This document shows positions 8,538 through 16,776 of a DNA stretch of 48,242 bases, piece by piece; position 1 is the first letter of the stretch, and every line of letters begins with the position of its first letter. The stretch is from Lichenicola sp964247755 (GTDB lineage Bacteria > Pseudomonadota > Alphaproteobacteria > Acetobacterales > Acetobacteraceae): assembly GCA_964247755.1 (NCBI GenBank), contig CAXTVX010000020.1, forward strand, positions 1-48,242, read 5' to 3'. The notes under the pieces were generated by a model. It had not been told where the DNA came from. It did no database searches and worked only from the letters and a program-made list of their open reading frames with translations. A program made the translations under genes and the position numbers.

Positions 8538-9797
8538 TCATCCGCGATCCAGGAACAGCAGGGCGGGCTGCTCGACCAGCCGCTTCAGCGCCTGCACGAA
8601 CCGCGCGGCATCGTAGCCGTCGATGATCCGGTGGTCGAACGACGACGACACGTTCATCATCGTCCGCACGACCACCTGTCCCCTGACCACCACCGGCCGC
8701 TCCACCAGCTTGTTGGGACCGATGATCGCCACCTCCGGATGGTTGATCACCGGCGTCGCCGACACCCCGCCGAGCGGGCCCAGGCTGGTGAGGGTGATGG
8801 TGGAGCCGGTCAGCTCGTCGCGCCCGGCGCTGCCGTCGCGCGCCGCCTGGGTGACGCGACCGAGCTCGCGCGCGCACTGCCACAGGTCGAGCGCCTCCAC
8901 GTGCCGCACCACCGGGACCAGGAGCCCGCCCGCGGTCTGGGTGGCGATGCCGACATGCACGCCCTCGAAGCAGCGCAGGATGCCGGCCTCGTCGTCGTAG
9001 CGCGCGTTCACCTGCGGGAACTGCGGCACCAGCCGCGCCACCGCGCGCATGAGGAACGGCAGCAGGGTGAGCTTCGGCTGCTCCGCCGGCCGGTCTGCAT
9101 TCAGCTCGCCGCGCAGCGCCTCGAGTGCTGTCAGGTCGAACTCCTCGACGTAGCCGAAATGCGGGATGCGCCGCGTCGCCTCCTGCATCCTTTCCGCGAT
9201 CTTCCGGCGCAGGCCGATGATCGCGGTCTCGTTGATCCCGGTGCGTCGGACCCCGGAGGCCGGCACCGCCGGACCGCGTTCGCGGACGAAGGCGTCCAGG
9301 TCGTCGGAGGTGACCCGGCCGTCGGGTCCGGTTCCCGGCACCGTTCGCAAATCGATGCCGAGCTCGCCGGCACGGCGGCGGGTCGCCGGTGCCGCCAGCG
9401 GCGCCACCGGCGTGGCCACCGGCGCCGGATCGGGGGAACCCGCAGCCGCTTCCGGCAAGGGCGACGCCGTCGCGCCCTCGGCAACGATCTCCGGCAGGGT
9501 CGGCGTTTCCGGCCCATCCATGGCATCGACCGCCGCATCGATCGGCGCCCCGTCCTGGCCCAGCGACAGCTCGATCAGCGGCGAGCCCACCGCGACCATC
9601 TCGCCGACCGTGCCGTGCAGCGCGACCACCACCCCCGAGACCGGCGCCGTCATCTCGACCGTCGCCTTGTCGGTCATGACGTCGACCGTGGCCTGGTCCT
9701 CCTCGATCCGGTCGCCGACGCCGATGTGCCAGGCGGTGATCTCCGCCTCGGCGACGCCTTCGCCGATGTCCGGCAGGCGGATCAGGTAGCGGTCCAT
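8538..9797 (-). CDS. bkdC: branched-chain 2-oxoacid dehydrogenase E2 (dihydrolipoyl acyltransferase)
   Basis: The 419-residue E2 has one N-terminal lipoyl domain (residues about 1-77, lipoyl-Lys44 in DVMTDKATVEM), then an Ala/Pro-rich linker. A peripheral subunit-binding domain follows (RRRAGELGIDLRTVPGTGPDGRVTSDDL, described here in parts: RRRAGELGID, VPGTGPDGRV). The C-terminal catalytic domain has His389 in SFDHRIIDG. It transfers branched acyl groups from E1 to CoA. The start at 9797 (MDRYLIRLPDIGEG) sits two bases after the bkdB stop and matches family N-termini; a 46-residue upstream extension is spurious. The single lipoyl domain and operon partners support a branched-chain rather than a pyruvate complex. 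Confidence 0.93.
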   Translation of the reverse strand: MDRYLIRLPDIGEGVAEAEITAWHIGVGDRIEEDQATVDVMTDKATVEMTAPVSGVVVALHGTVGEMVAVGSPLIELSLGQDGAPIDAAVDAMDGPETPTLPEIVAEGATASPLPEAAAGSPDPAPVATPVAPLAAPATRRRAGELGIDLRTVPGTGPDGRVTSDDLDAFVRERGPAVPASGVRRTGINETAIIGLRRKIAERMQEATRRIPHFGYVEEFDLTALEALRGELNADRPAEQPKLTLLPFLMRAVARLVPQFPQVNARYDDEAGILRCFEGVHVGIATQTAGGLLVPVVRHVEALDLWQCARELGRVTQAARDGSAGRDELTGSTITLTSLGPLGGVSATPVINHPEVAIIGPNKLVERPVVVRGQVVVRTMMNVSSSFDHRIIDGYDAARFVQALKRLVEQPALLFLDRG

Positions 9798-9799
9798 CG

Positions 9800-10813
9800 T
9801 CAACCCTTCAGGCTGCGTTGCATTGCCGCGATCACGCGGTCGGGTCCCAGGAAGTAGTCCCGCTCGAACGCGTGCGGATACGGCGTGTCCCAGCCGGCGA
9901 CACGCTCGATCGGCGCCTCCAGGTGGTAGAAGCACCGCTCCTGCACCAGCGACGACAGCTCGGCGCCGAAGCCTGCAAAGCGCGACGCCTCGTGCACCAC
10001 CACGCAGCGCCTGGTCCTGCGCACGGAGCCGAGGATGGTGTCGAGGTCGAGCGGCACGATGCTGCGCAGGTCGATCACCTCGGCGTCGATCCCGCTCTCC
10101 TCCGCGGCCGCGAGTGCGACGTGCAGCATCGTGCCATAGGCCAGCACCGTCACCGCCGACCCAGGCCGCGCGACCGCCGCCTTGCCGAGCGGCACCGTGT
10201 AGTGGCCGTCGGGCACCTCGCTCGCCGGATGCTGCGCCCAGGTCGTGACCGGCCGGTCGAAGCGGCCGTCGAACGGGCCGTTGTAGATGCGCTTCGGCTC
10301 CAGGAAGATCACCGGGTCGTCGTCCTCGATGGCGGCGATCAGCAGCCCCTTGGCGTCGTACGGGTTGGATGGGATCACGGTCTTCAGCCCGGACACGTGC
10401 GCGAAGATCGCCTCCGGGCTGGAGCTGTGCGTCTGCCCGCCGAAGATCCCGCCGCCGTACGGCGAGCGCACGGTGATCGGCGACCAGAACTCGCCGCCCG
10501 ACCGGTAGCGCAGCCGCGCCGCTTCCGACACCAGCTGGTCATAGGCGGGAAGGATGTAATCCGCGAACTGGATCTCCACCACCGGGCGCAGCCCGTAGGC
10601 GCCCATGCCGATCGCGGTGGCGACGATGCCGCCTTCCGAGATCGGCGTGTCGAAGCAGCGCGTCAGGCCGTGCTTCTGCGTCAGCCCGTCGGTGGCGCGG
10701 AACACGCCGCCGAAATAGCCGACGTCCTCGCCGAACACCAGCACGTCGGGATCGCGCGCCAGCATCACGTCGAGCGCCGAGTTGATCGCCCGGATCATGT
10801 TCATGGTGGCCAC
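9800..10813 (-). CDS. bkdB: branched-chain 2-oxoacid dehydrogenase E1 beta
   Basis: A transketolase-like E1 beta subunit of about 337 residues. It has MNMIRAINSALDVML, VLVFGEDVGYFGGVFRAT, FDTPISEGGIVATAIGMG, EIQFADYILPAYDQLVSEAA and SPYGGGIFGGQTHSSSPEA. The branched-chain type rather than the pyruvate type is indicated by NMIRAINSALD and YFGGVFR. It forms the E1 heterotetramer with BkdA. The start is probably the GTG at 10813 (giving MATMNMIRAIN, a common family N-terminus), two bases after the bkdA stop; the ATG at 10804 is the alternative. A longer frame running back through bkdA is a shadow. Confidence 0.92.
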   Translation of the reverse strand: MATMNMIRAINSALDVMLARDPDVLVFGEDVGYFGGVFRATDGLTQKHGLTRCFDTPISEGGIVATAIGMGAYGLRPVVEIQFADYILPAYDQLVSEAARLRYRSGGEFWSPITVRSPYGGGIFGGQTHSSSPEAIFAHVSGLKTVIPSNPYDAKGLLIAAIEDDDPVIFLEPKRIYNGPFDGRFDRPVTTWAQHPASEVPDGHYTVPLGKAAVARPGSAVTVLAYGTMLHVALAAAEESGIDAEVIDLRSIVPLDLDTILGSVRRTRRCVVVHEASRFAGFGAELSSLVQERCFYHLEAPIERVAGWDTPYPHAFERDYFLGPDRVIAAMQRSLKG

Positions 10814-10815
10814 GC

Positions 10816-12045
10816 TCAGCAGCCCAGCTCGCGGCGCTGCTCGAGGATCCGCCAGTCCGGTTCCTTGTAGACGCCCTCGAACATCTCGCGCGTGTCGGGC
10901 TTCGACAACCCGAGCGTGCCGACCGCCTCGCCGGCCTTGGCGGCCGCGCGCACCGTCTCCTTCGTCTCCGCCGCCAGCGCCTCGTGCAGCACCTCGGACC
11001 ATTCGCCGGTCGCGATCAGGTGCGCCTTGAGCCGGTCGACCGGGTCGCCCAGCGGCCAGTGCGCCGCCTCGTCCGCCGGACGGTAGCGGGTCGGATCGTC
11101 GCTGGTGGAGTGCCCGGCGGCGCGATAGGTGAGGAACTCGATCAGCGTCGCCCCGCCATTGCTGCGCGCACGTTCCGCCGCCCACTGCGTCGCCGCGAAC
11201 ACCGCCAGGAAGTCGTTGCCGTCGACCCGCAGTCCGGGCAGCCCGTAGCCGATCGCCCGGGCGGCAAACGTGGTCTCGTCGCCGCCGGCGATGCCCTGGA
11301 ACGACGAGATCGCCCACTGGTTGTTGGTGATGCACAGGATCACCGGCGCGCGGTAGACGGCGGCGAAGGTCAGCGCCTCGTGGAAGTCGCCCTCTGCGGT
11401 CGTGCCCTCGCCGATGAAGGAGATCGCGATCCTGTCGTCGCCCTTGTAGGCGGACGCCATGGCCCAGCCGACCGCGTGTCCGAACCGGCTGCCGACGTTG
11501 CCGGACAGCGAATAGAAGCCGTAGGCGCGCGCCGAGTACAGGATCGGCAGCTGCCGCCCCTTCAGCGGGTCGTCGGCGTTCGAGTAGATCTGGTTGACCA
11601 TGTCGAGCAGCGGATAGTCGCGCGCCATCAGGTAGCTGACGATCCGGTAGGTCGGGAAGCACATGTCCTCGCGGCCCAGCGCCAGCGACGGGGCGGCGCC
11701 GAGCGCCTCCTCGCCGGTCGAGGTCATAAAGAACGAGGTCTTGCCCTGGCGATGCGACTGGAACATGCGCGTGTCGAAGGCCCGCGTCAGCACCATCGCC
11801 CGCAAGCCGCGGCGCAGCAGGTCGGGGTCGAGGCGCGGGTTCCACGGCCCGACCGCCCTGCCTTCCTCGTCCAGCACCCGGACCAGGCCATACGGCAGGT
11901 CGCGCATCCCCGCTTCCGGCGACAGCACGTCCGGACGGCGCAGGCTGCCCGCTTCCGGGATCACGAGGTGGCTGAAATCCGGACGGTCGCCGGGCCTCGC
12001 TCTCGGCACCGGCACGTGCAGTTTCAGCGGTGGTCTATTCGACAT
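10816..12045 (-). CDS. bkdA: branched-chain 2-oxoacid dehydrogenase E1 alpha
   Basis: The 409-residue E1 alpha subunit binds thiamine diphosphate and decarboxylates branched 2-oxo acids from Leu, Ile and Val. Visible motifs are RQGKTSFFMTSTGEEA, MCFPTYR and the thiamine-diphosphate motif GEGTTAEGDFHEALTF (residues 212-227, GEG for the usual GDG), ending in ITNNQWAISS. The phosphorylation-loop region TYRAAGHSTSDDP is also present. It is the first gene of the minus-strand leucine operon and is divergent from an Lrp-type regulator across 150 bp. No E3 gene is in the operon, so the complex must borrow a dihydrolipoamide dehydrogenase from elsewhere, as the syntenic mycobacterial cluster does. Confidence 0.93.
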   Translation of the reverse strand: MSNRPPLKLHVPVPRARPGDRPDFSHLVIPEAGSLRRPDVLSPEAGMRDLPYGLVRVLDEEGRAVGPWNPRLDPDLLRRGLRAMVLTRAFDTRMFQSHRQGKTSFFMTSTGEEALGAAPSLALGREDMCFPTYRIVSYLMARDYPLLDMVNQIYSNADDPLKGRQLPILYSARAYGFYSLSGNVGSRFGHAVGWAMASAYKGDDRIAISFIGEGTTAEGDFHEALTFAAVYRAPVILCITNNQWAISSFQGIAGGDETTFAARAIGYGLPGLRVDGNDFLAVFAATQWAAERARSNGGATLIEFLTYRAAGHSTSDDPTRYRPADEAAHWPLGDPVDRLKAHLIATGEWSEVLHEALAAETKETVRAAAKAGEAVGTLGLSKPDTREMFEGVYKEPDWRILEQRRELGC

Positions 12046-12195
12046 GACTGGCCTGTTCCGAGGAAACGATCCGGGTCGCGTGCCGGACGGAGCGTCGCAT
12101 CCAAACGGCGGACCGCAAATTGCTATTATTGCTCGCCTGTCCTCTCACCACGCAATCTGGCATCGTCTTCCAGGCCGGCATTAGGATGAAATTGC
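12046..12195. promoter_or_regulatory. divergent bkdA/bkdR control region with ATTGC boxes
   Basis: This 150-bp region separates the leucine operon from the Lrp-family gene. Its centre is AT-rich against the GC-rich background. It holds repeated ATTGC/GCAAT boxes at 12119-12123, 12128-12132, 12152-12156 (inverted) and 12191-12195, and a perfect GCAAATTGC palindrome at 12115-12123. Clustered, loosely spaced AT-rich boxes are what Lrp-family octamers bind. I infer these are sites for the adjacent regulator; no single -35/-10 pair is clear enough to call. Confidence 0.5.
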
Positions 12196-12648
12196 GTGGA
12201 CGCGGTCGACCTGAAAATCCTCCGGCTGCTGCAGGACAACCCCGGGATCTCCGCGGTCGAGCTGGCGCAGCGGGTCGGGCTGTCGCACACGCCGTGCTGG
12301 CGCCGTGTGAAGCAGCTCGAGGCGAGCGGCGCCATCATGGAACGCGCCGTCATCGTCGATCCAAGGATGGTCGGGCTCGACGTCACCGTGTTTGCCAACC
12401 TGCGGCTCAGGATGCACGACGAGGACACGCTGCTGGCGCTGGAGCAGGCCGCACGCGACCGGCCGGAGGTGCTCGACTGCTTTTCCATGAGCGGCGAGAG
12501 CGACTACATCCTGCGCATCGTGGTGCCGAGCATCGAGCACTACGAGCGGTTCCTCAAGAAGGTGCTGCTGCACTTCCCCGGCGTCGCCTCGGTCGGCTCG
12601 CACTTCGCGCTCAACTGCGTGAAGAAGACCACGCGGCTGCCGATCTGA
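12196..12648 (+). CDS. bkdR: Lrp/AsnC family regulator, probable BkdR
   Basis: A 150-residue Lrp/AsnC protein with an N-terminal winged helix-turn-helix (about residues 3-50: LKILRLLQDNPGISAVELAQ, VGLSHTPCWRRVKQLE). A C-terminal RAM/ligand domain follows (DVTVFANLRL, DCFSMSGESDYILRIVVP). The GTG at 12196 is preceded by AGGA about nine bases upstream; no in-frame ATG fits. It is divergent from bkdA, and Pseudomonas BkdR is an Lrp-type activator of the branched-chain oxoacid dehydrogenase operon. I infer that it senses a branched-chain amino acid and controls the operon. It converges with dgcN, with 13 bp between the stops. Confidence 0.87.
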   Translation: MDAVDLKILRLLQDNPGISAVELAQRVGLSHTPCWRRVKQLEASGAIMERAVIVDPRMVGLDVTVFANLRLRMHDEDTLLALEQAARDRPEVLDCFSMSGESDYILRIVVPSIEHYERFLKKVLLHFPGVASVGSHFALNCVKKTTRLPI

Positions 12649-12661
12649 CCGGATGCCGCCA

Positions 12662-13708
12662 TCATCCGCCGAGGCAGGACTCGACCAGCCGGTCGAACGC
12701 CGGACCCGGACGCATCGGGTCCGCGGCGGGAACACCGAGCAGGTGCTCCGTCTCGTCCAGCACCCGCTGCCGTTCGGCGTCGTCCAGATGCGCGGTGTTG
12801 AGGCTGATGCCGCCGCAGCGGATCGCCGGGTTGGTGAGCCTGCCCAGCCGAAGCGTGAGGTCGATGGTCTCGTCCAGGTCTGGCACCGGGTAGTCCGGGA
12901 GCCCGCCCAGTGTGGTCCGGCCCGGCTGGTGGCAGACCACGACCACGTCCGGCTGGCTGCCGTGCAGCAGGCCCAGCGACACCGCCGCAAAGGAGGGATG
13001 GAGGATCGAGCCCTGGCCCTCGATCACGTCCCAGTGGTCCGATGCCGCGTCGGGACTGAGCATCTCCGCGGCCCCGGCCTCGAAGTCGACCACGACGGCA
13101 TCCATCGGGATGCCGCGGCCGGCGATCATGATGCCGGTCTGGCCGGTGGCGCGGAAGTCGGTGTCCAGCCCCCTGCTGGTGAAGGCACGGGCGAGCGCGA
13201 GGGCGGTGTACTTCTTGCCCAGGGCGCAATCGGTTCCCACGGTCAGGAGCCGCCTGCCGGCACGCCTGCGGCCGGTGGCGGTCGGGATCGTGGCGGGCGG
13301 AACCCGTACTTCGACCAGCCTGCGACCATGCCGCCTCGCGGTCTCCTCGAGGACCGGGACCATCGAGAGCGGACTGTGCATGCCGCTGACGATGTCCAGA
13401 CCTGCCTGCAGGGCCTCCGTCAGGGCGTCGACCCAGCCGGGCAGGATGACGCCGCCGAAGTTCGCCACCCCGATGACCAGGGAACGTGCGCCCCGCGCAT
13501 GGGCCTCGCCAGGCGTGAGGCGGGGAAGGCCGGTGCTGACGGTACCCTCCGGCAGCACGTACTCGCCGATGCAGAGCTCGGGCGCCCAGTCCCGCAGGCC
13601 GAACGCGGTCTTGGCGTAGCTGGCCTCGGTGGCATCGCCCAGGAACAGCAGGTAGGGCCGCGGCAGATCCAGCACCGCCGGCGCAGCCGGCTGCGGACCG
13701 GGCGTCAT
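12662..13708 (-). CDS. dgcN: DgcN-like protein (DUF1611), D-glutamate/D-amino acid catabolism
   Basis: The 348-residue protein matches the DUF1611/DgcN family along its length. It has RPYLLFLGDATEASYAKTA, LVIGVANFGGVILPGW, and a P-loop-like LLTVGTDCALGKKYTALALA near residue 160. It continues with DFRATGQTGIMIAGRG, DHWDVIEGQGSILHPSFA, GLLHGSQPDVVVVCHQPGRT and LTNPAIRCGGISLNT. DgcN was described as an N-acetyltransferase that works with the racemase DgcA to convert D-Glu to L-Glu through N-acetyl intermediates. A DgcA homologue is in this locus (19876-20880) but in the divergent operon. DgcN lies 91 bp behind the TonB receptor and is probably transcribed with it. The family call is firm; the exact acyl substrate is inferred. 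Confidence 0.85.
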   Translation of the reverse strand: MTPGPQPAAPAVLDLPRPYLLFLGDATEASYAKTAFGLRDWAPELCIGEYVLPEGTVSTGLPRLTPGEAHARGARSLVIGVANFGGVILPGWVDALTEALQAGLDIVSGMHSPLSMVPVLEETARRHGRRLVEVRVPPATIPTATGRRRAGRRLLTVGTDCALGKKYTALALARAFTSRGLDTDFRATGQTGIMIAGRGIPMDAVVVDFEAGAAEMLSPDAASDHWDVIEGQGSILHPSFAAVSLGLLHGSQPDVVVVCHQPGRTTLGGLPDYPVPDLDETIDLTLRLGRLTNPAIRCGGISLNTAHLDDAERQRVLDETEHLLGVPAADPMRPGPAFDRLVESCLGG

Positions 13709-13799
13709 GACGCGATGCCAAGGCGCCGGCCGGCCCGGGCGGCGGGTCGGCTGGCGCGGCTGGACGTGGTCCTCATGCCTTCGCTCCTCGGGTGGCCGG

Positions 13800-16178
13800 C
13801 TAGAACTTCACCCGGGCGGTCAGGCCGATGGTGCGCGGCTGGATGATGCTGGCCTGGCCGGTCTGGTCGGCACCGCCCTCGTTGCCGTAGTAGGTGATGC
13901 CGCGCTCGTCGCCGATGTTGTCGAAGAACGCTTCCAGCCCGTAGCGCTTGTTCTCGAGCCCGATGCGGATCGCGCCGGTGTTGTAGCTGGGCAGGAAGAC
14001 GTGCGAGGTCAGCACGGCCGACGGCGAGAAGTCGGTGTAGCGGTCGCCGACTAGGCTCCAGGTGCCGGACACGTAGGCGTTGAAGTCGCGGAACGCGTGC
14101 CAGCTGTAGTCGACGTTGATGCTGGTGCTGACGTCGGGAACGTAGGGCAGGTAGTCGCCGGAGCGACCGCCCAGCCCGGGCGCGTCGGCCGAAAGTCGGG
14201 CGTCGGTGTAGTCGCCGGTCGCGTTCAGCCGCAGGCCGCGCAGCGGCAGCCAGGTGAGGCTCCACTCGACGCCCTTGCTGACCGCGGTTCCGGCGTTGCC
14301 GTTGACGCCGAACACGCCTTCGGGCGTGCTGACGAGCGACAGCACCTGCACATTCCTCCAGTCGATGTAGAAGCCGGTCAGGTCGATGGAGACGGTCTTG
14401 TTGAACAGGTCCTGCCGCCAGCCAATCTCGTAGTTGACCGTGCGGTCTGGCTGGTAGGAGGTCGGGATGCCGGTCACGCCCGCCACCGACAGGTTGGGCC
14501 CGCCCGGCCGGTAGCCGGTGGCGAGGCGTGCGTAGAACAGGGTGTTGTCGGTCACCCGCCAGCGCGGCGCTATCGAGTACAGCGCGTCGTGGTCGTTGGA
14601 GGTGAGGGTCGGCGCCACGTTGCCGGGGCCGAACAGGATGTCGCCGAAATTGGTCTGCTGCGAATGCTGCGCGGTGCCGCTGAAGCGGCCGCCGAGTGCC
14701 ACGTCGAAGTTGCGCAGCAGGTAGTAGTCGAGCTGGCCGAACACCGCCCAGTCCGAAAGCTGCCCATATATCGCGGCGCCGCCGAGCGGCGGCGAGAGCG
14801 CCTTGCCGATCTGGTCAGGGCTCTGCGCGTCCAGGAACTGCCGGAAGGCCGACGTCTCATGGGTGTAGTAGGCGCCGCCGAGCAGGTCGAGGCGGCGGTC
14901 GAACAGCGTCAGCCCGGGCTTCGACGCGAGCCGCACCTCCTGGTTGAACTTGTCGGTGTTGGAGTTCTGCCGCTCGTCGATCAGGCTGGGCACGACGCCG
15001 TAGAGCGACCCGAGGTAGCTGCCGTAGTTCACCCCGGGCGCCAGGTTCGTGTTGGTCTCGTCGAACAGGCTCTCGAAGTTGTTGTAGGAGAAGCTGGTGA
15101 CCGAGGTGAGGGTCGCCACGTGCAGGTCGTAGTCGACCGTACCGTAGTAGATCGCCGACTCGTTCTGGCTGCTGGTCGGCAGCGCCGTGTTGTTGGTCAG
15201 GCCGTCGACCAGGGAAAGCTGGTTGCGCGGTGGCGTCGCCGGGGTGAGCGCTGCGCCCACCACCTGCACCGAGTCGGACGCGTCGCTCAGCAGGCTCTGG
15301 CGCTCGGCGGTGAACCGGACGGTGAGGTCCGGCGTCGGCTGCACCAGCGCCGACGCACGCCAGCCGTACTGCTGTCCGGCGTTGACGTCGGTCTTGCCGG
15401 TCTCCGGATCGTCGATGTAGCCGGGAAACCACTCGTTCCAGGCGGTGAGACGGACCGCGGCCTTGCCGTCCCAGAACGGGACGTTCACGAACCCCTTGGT
15501 GGTTCCGCCGATGCCGCCGTCGGTGCTGCCGTCGATCCCGGTCTCCACCTCGCCGGAGAACGCCCGCGGGTCCGGGGTGTTGGTGACGTATTTGATCAGG
15601 CCGCCCTCGGCGGTGGCGCCGTAGAGAGAGCTCTGCGGCCCGCGCAGCACCTCGATCCGCTGCAGGTCGTAGGTGTCGAGGTTGGGGCTGTTGGTGGCGG
15701 CGTTGTTTTGCGCGCCTGTGGGGTTGGTCGGGACGTCGTCCAGCACCGAACCGACCGTGCTGCCGGCGCTGCCGGTGTTGATGCCGCGCAGCACGATGCG
15801 TACCGCGCTCTTGTCCGCCGCCTCGACCGACAAGCCCGGCACCTGACCGAGCAGGTCCTGCAGCCGCACCTCCTGCTTGCGGTCGAGCTCCTTGCCGGAG
15901 ATCGCGGTCACGCTGTTGGCCACGTTGCGCTGCAGCTCGCGTCGCCGGTTCGCGGTGACGACGATCTGCTCGGTCTCGTTGGTCCGGTTCGGGTTGGTCT
16001 GGGCAACGTTGGTCTTCGCCCCGCCTCGCTGGCCGGCATTGCTTGATGGCGGAACGCTGGACAAGGTCGACGGCCCGGGCGCGGTGGAGGGCGGCGTTGC
16101 GGTCTGCGCCAGGGCCGGCGTCGCGGCAAGCGACAGCACAGCGGCCACCTCGCGTGGACGGAAGCGTGGGCACTTCAT
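13800..16178 (-). CDS. TonB-dependent outer-membrane receptor
   Basis: A 792-residue TonB-dependent receptor. The signal peptide spans about residues 1-24 (cleavage after ALA), a TonB box EQIVVTANRR lies near residue 70, and the plug domain follows (LQDLLGQVPGLSV, RIVLRGINTG, IEVLRGPQSSLYGATAEGG). The beta-barrel ends in the terminal aromatic GLTARVKF typical for Omp insertion. It belongs to the siderophore-like receptor superfamily, but the neighbours are peptidases, a peptide transporter and D-amino-acid enzymes rather than iron genes, so I infer import of peptides. A predicted promoter lies at 16233-16260. It is probably co-transcribed with dgcN. Confidence 0.93.
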   Translation of the reverse strand: MKCPRFRPREVAAVLSLAATPALAQTATPPSTAPGPSTLSSVPPSSNAGQRGGAKTNVAQTNPNRTNETEQIVVTANRRRELQRNVANSVTAISGKELDRKQEVRLQDLLGQVPGLSVEAADKSAVRIVLRGINTGSAGSTVGSVLDDVPTNPTGAQNNAATNSPNLDTYDLQRIEVLRGPQSSLYGATAEGGLIKYVTNTPDPRAFSGEVETGIDGSTDGGIGGTTKGFVNVPFWDGKAAVRLTAWNEWFPGYIDDPETGKTDVNAGQQYGWRASALVQPTPDLTVRFTAERQSLLSDASDSVQVVGAALTPATPPRNQLSLVDGLTNNTALPTSSQNESAIYYGTVDYDLHVATLTSVTSFSYNNFESLFDETNTNLAPGVNYGSYLGSLYGVVPSLIDERQNSNTDKFNQEVRLASKPGLTLFDRRLDLLGGAYYTHETSAFRQFLDAQSPDQIGKALSPPLGGAAIYGQLSDWAVFGQLDYYLLRNFDVALGGRFSGTAQHSQQTNFGDILFGPGNVAPTLTSNDHDALYSIAPRWRVTDNTLFYARLATGYRPGGPNLSVAGVTGIPTSYQPDRTVNYEIGWRQDLFNKTVSIDLTGFYIDWRNVQVLSLVSTPEGVFGVNGNAGTAVSKGVEWSLTWLPLRGLRLNATGDYTDARLSADAPGLGGRSGDYLPYVPDVSTSINVDYSWHAFRDFNAYVSGTWSLVGDRYTDFSPSAVLTSHVFLPSYNTGAIRIGLENKRYGLEAFFDNIGDERGITYYGNEGGADQTGQASIIQPRTIGLTARVKF

Positions 16179-16232
16179 AGGTTTCCCCCCGAGATGACCC
16201 GCGTGCTGGGCTGACCGATCTCTTGCTGAGAC

Positions 16233-16260
16233 GCTATAGTCCCAGGTGGGATAAGGTCAA
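16233..16260 (-). promoter_or_regulatory. predicted promoter of the TonB receptor gene
   Basis: On the minus strand TTGACC (16260-16255) is followed, after a 16-bp spacer, by TATAGC (16238-16233), 55 bp before the receptor ATG. The spacer begins with TTATCCC, an element also found in the two promoters at 17652-17679 and 17736-17763. The match to sigma-70 consensus is moderate. Confidence 0.55.
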
Positions 16261-16330
16261 CCGGTTTGGGTCGACATCGAAAGAAAGCCTGCTTCTGGTT
16301 ACCTGGGATTCCGGCGGCGTCCTGGCCTTC

Positions 16331-16600
16331 TCAGGGAACCGACATGACGCCGACATGCACCACGTCGACCAGCTGCCGCAGGTTGGCCTCGCAGCCAGCC
16401 AGCAGCTCGGTGGGCATCTCGTTCAGGAAGATCTCGACAACCATCGTCTCGCTGCCGCGACTTGCCCGAACCGAGTCCGGAACAAGGCTGCGACGGGCGA
16501 AGGGGGCGAGGACCGCGCCCAGGAGACCTGGGCTGGACAACGCCGTCACGTCGTAGCGGATGGCACAGGTCGGCGGGCCGTCGCCGGATGGGGAATGCAT
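16331..16600 (-). CDS. small ACT-domain-like protein, orphan
   Basis: An 89-residue open frame that reads as a single beta-alpha-beta-beta-alpha-beta ACT-like domain. It has a strand CAIRYDVTAL, helix SSPGLLGAVLAPFARRS, strand LVPDSVRASR, strand TMVVEIFLNE, helix PTELLAGCEANLRQLV and final strand VVHVGVM. I chose the ATG at 16600, where the domain-like sequence begins; a longer frame to 16672 adds an arginine-rich stretch. The ribosome binding site is weak. ACT domains bind amino acids, so a sensory role next to the regulator and amino-acid catabolic genes is plausible but is inference. It lies between the TonB receptor and the XRE-cupin gene in the same direction. Confidence 0.6.
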   Translation of the reverse strand: MHSPSGDGPPTCAIRYDVTALSSPGLLGAVLAPFARRSLVPDSVRASRGSETMVVEIFLNEMPTELLAGCEANLRQLVDVVHVGVMSVP

Positions 16601-16776
16601 GATCGAGGATCCGAGCCGAGAGGGGGGCGTACGCACGAGATCCGGCTGCCAAGGCCGGATGCGTGCTCGCACCGCCCTCTAGACAGCCGGGCCGGTAATT
16701 CGCGCAGGACCCTCACGGCAGACGCGATGCGGACGGTCGCAGACGGCCGGGCATCTCGTCGCCTCGGTGCCCGACA

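Noticed and set aside
10816..12045. GEG instead of GDG in the thiamine diphosphate motif of BkdA as an inactivating change
   Set aside because: I believe the acidic substitution occurs in other bacterial E1 alpha proteins, and all other motifs are intact.
13800..16178. TonB receptor as an iron-siderophore uptake gene
   Set aside because: No siderophore, Fur-box-like or iron transport gene is near, whereas peptidases, a peptide importer and D-amino-acid enzymes surround it. Not excluded, but less supported.
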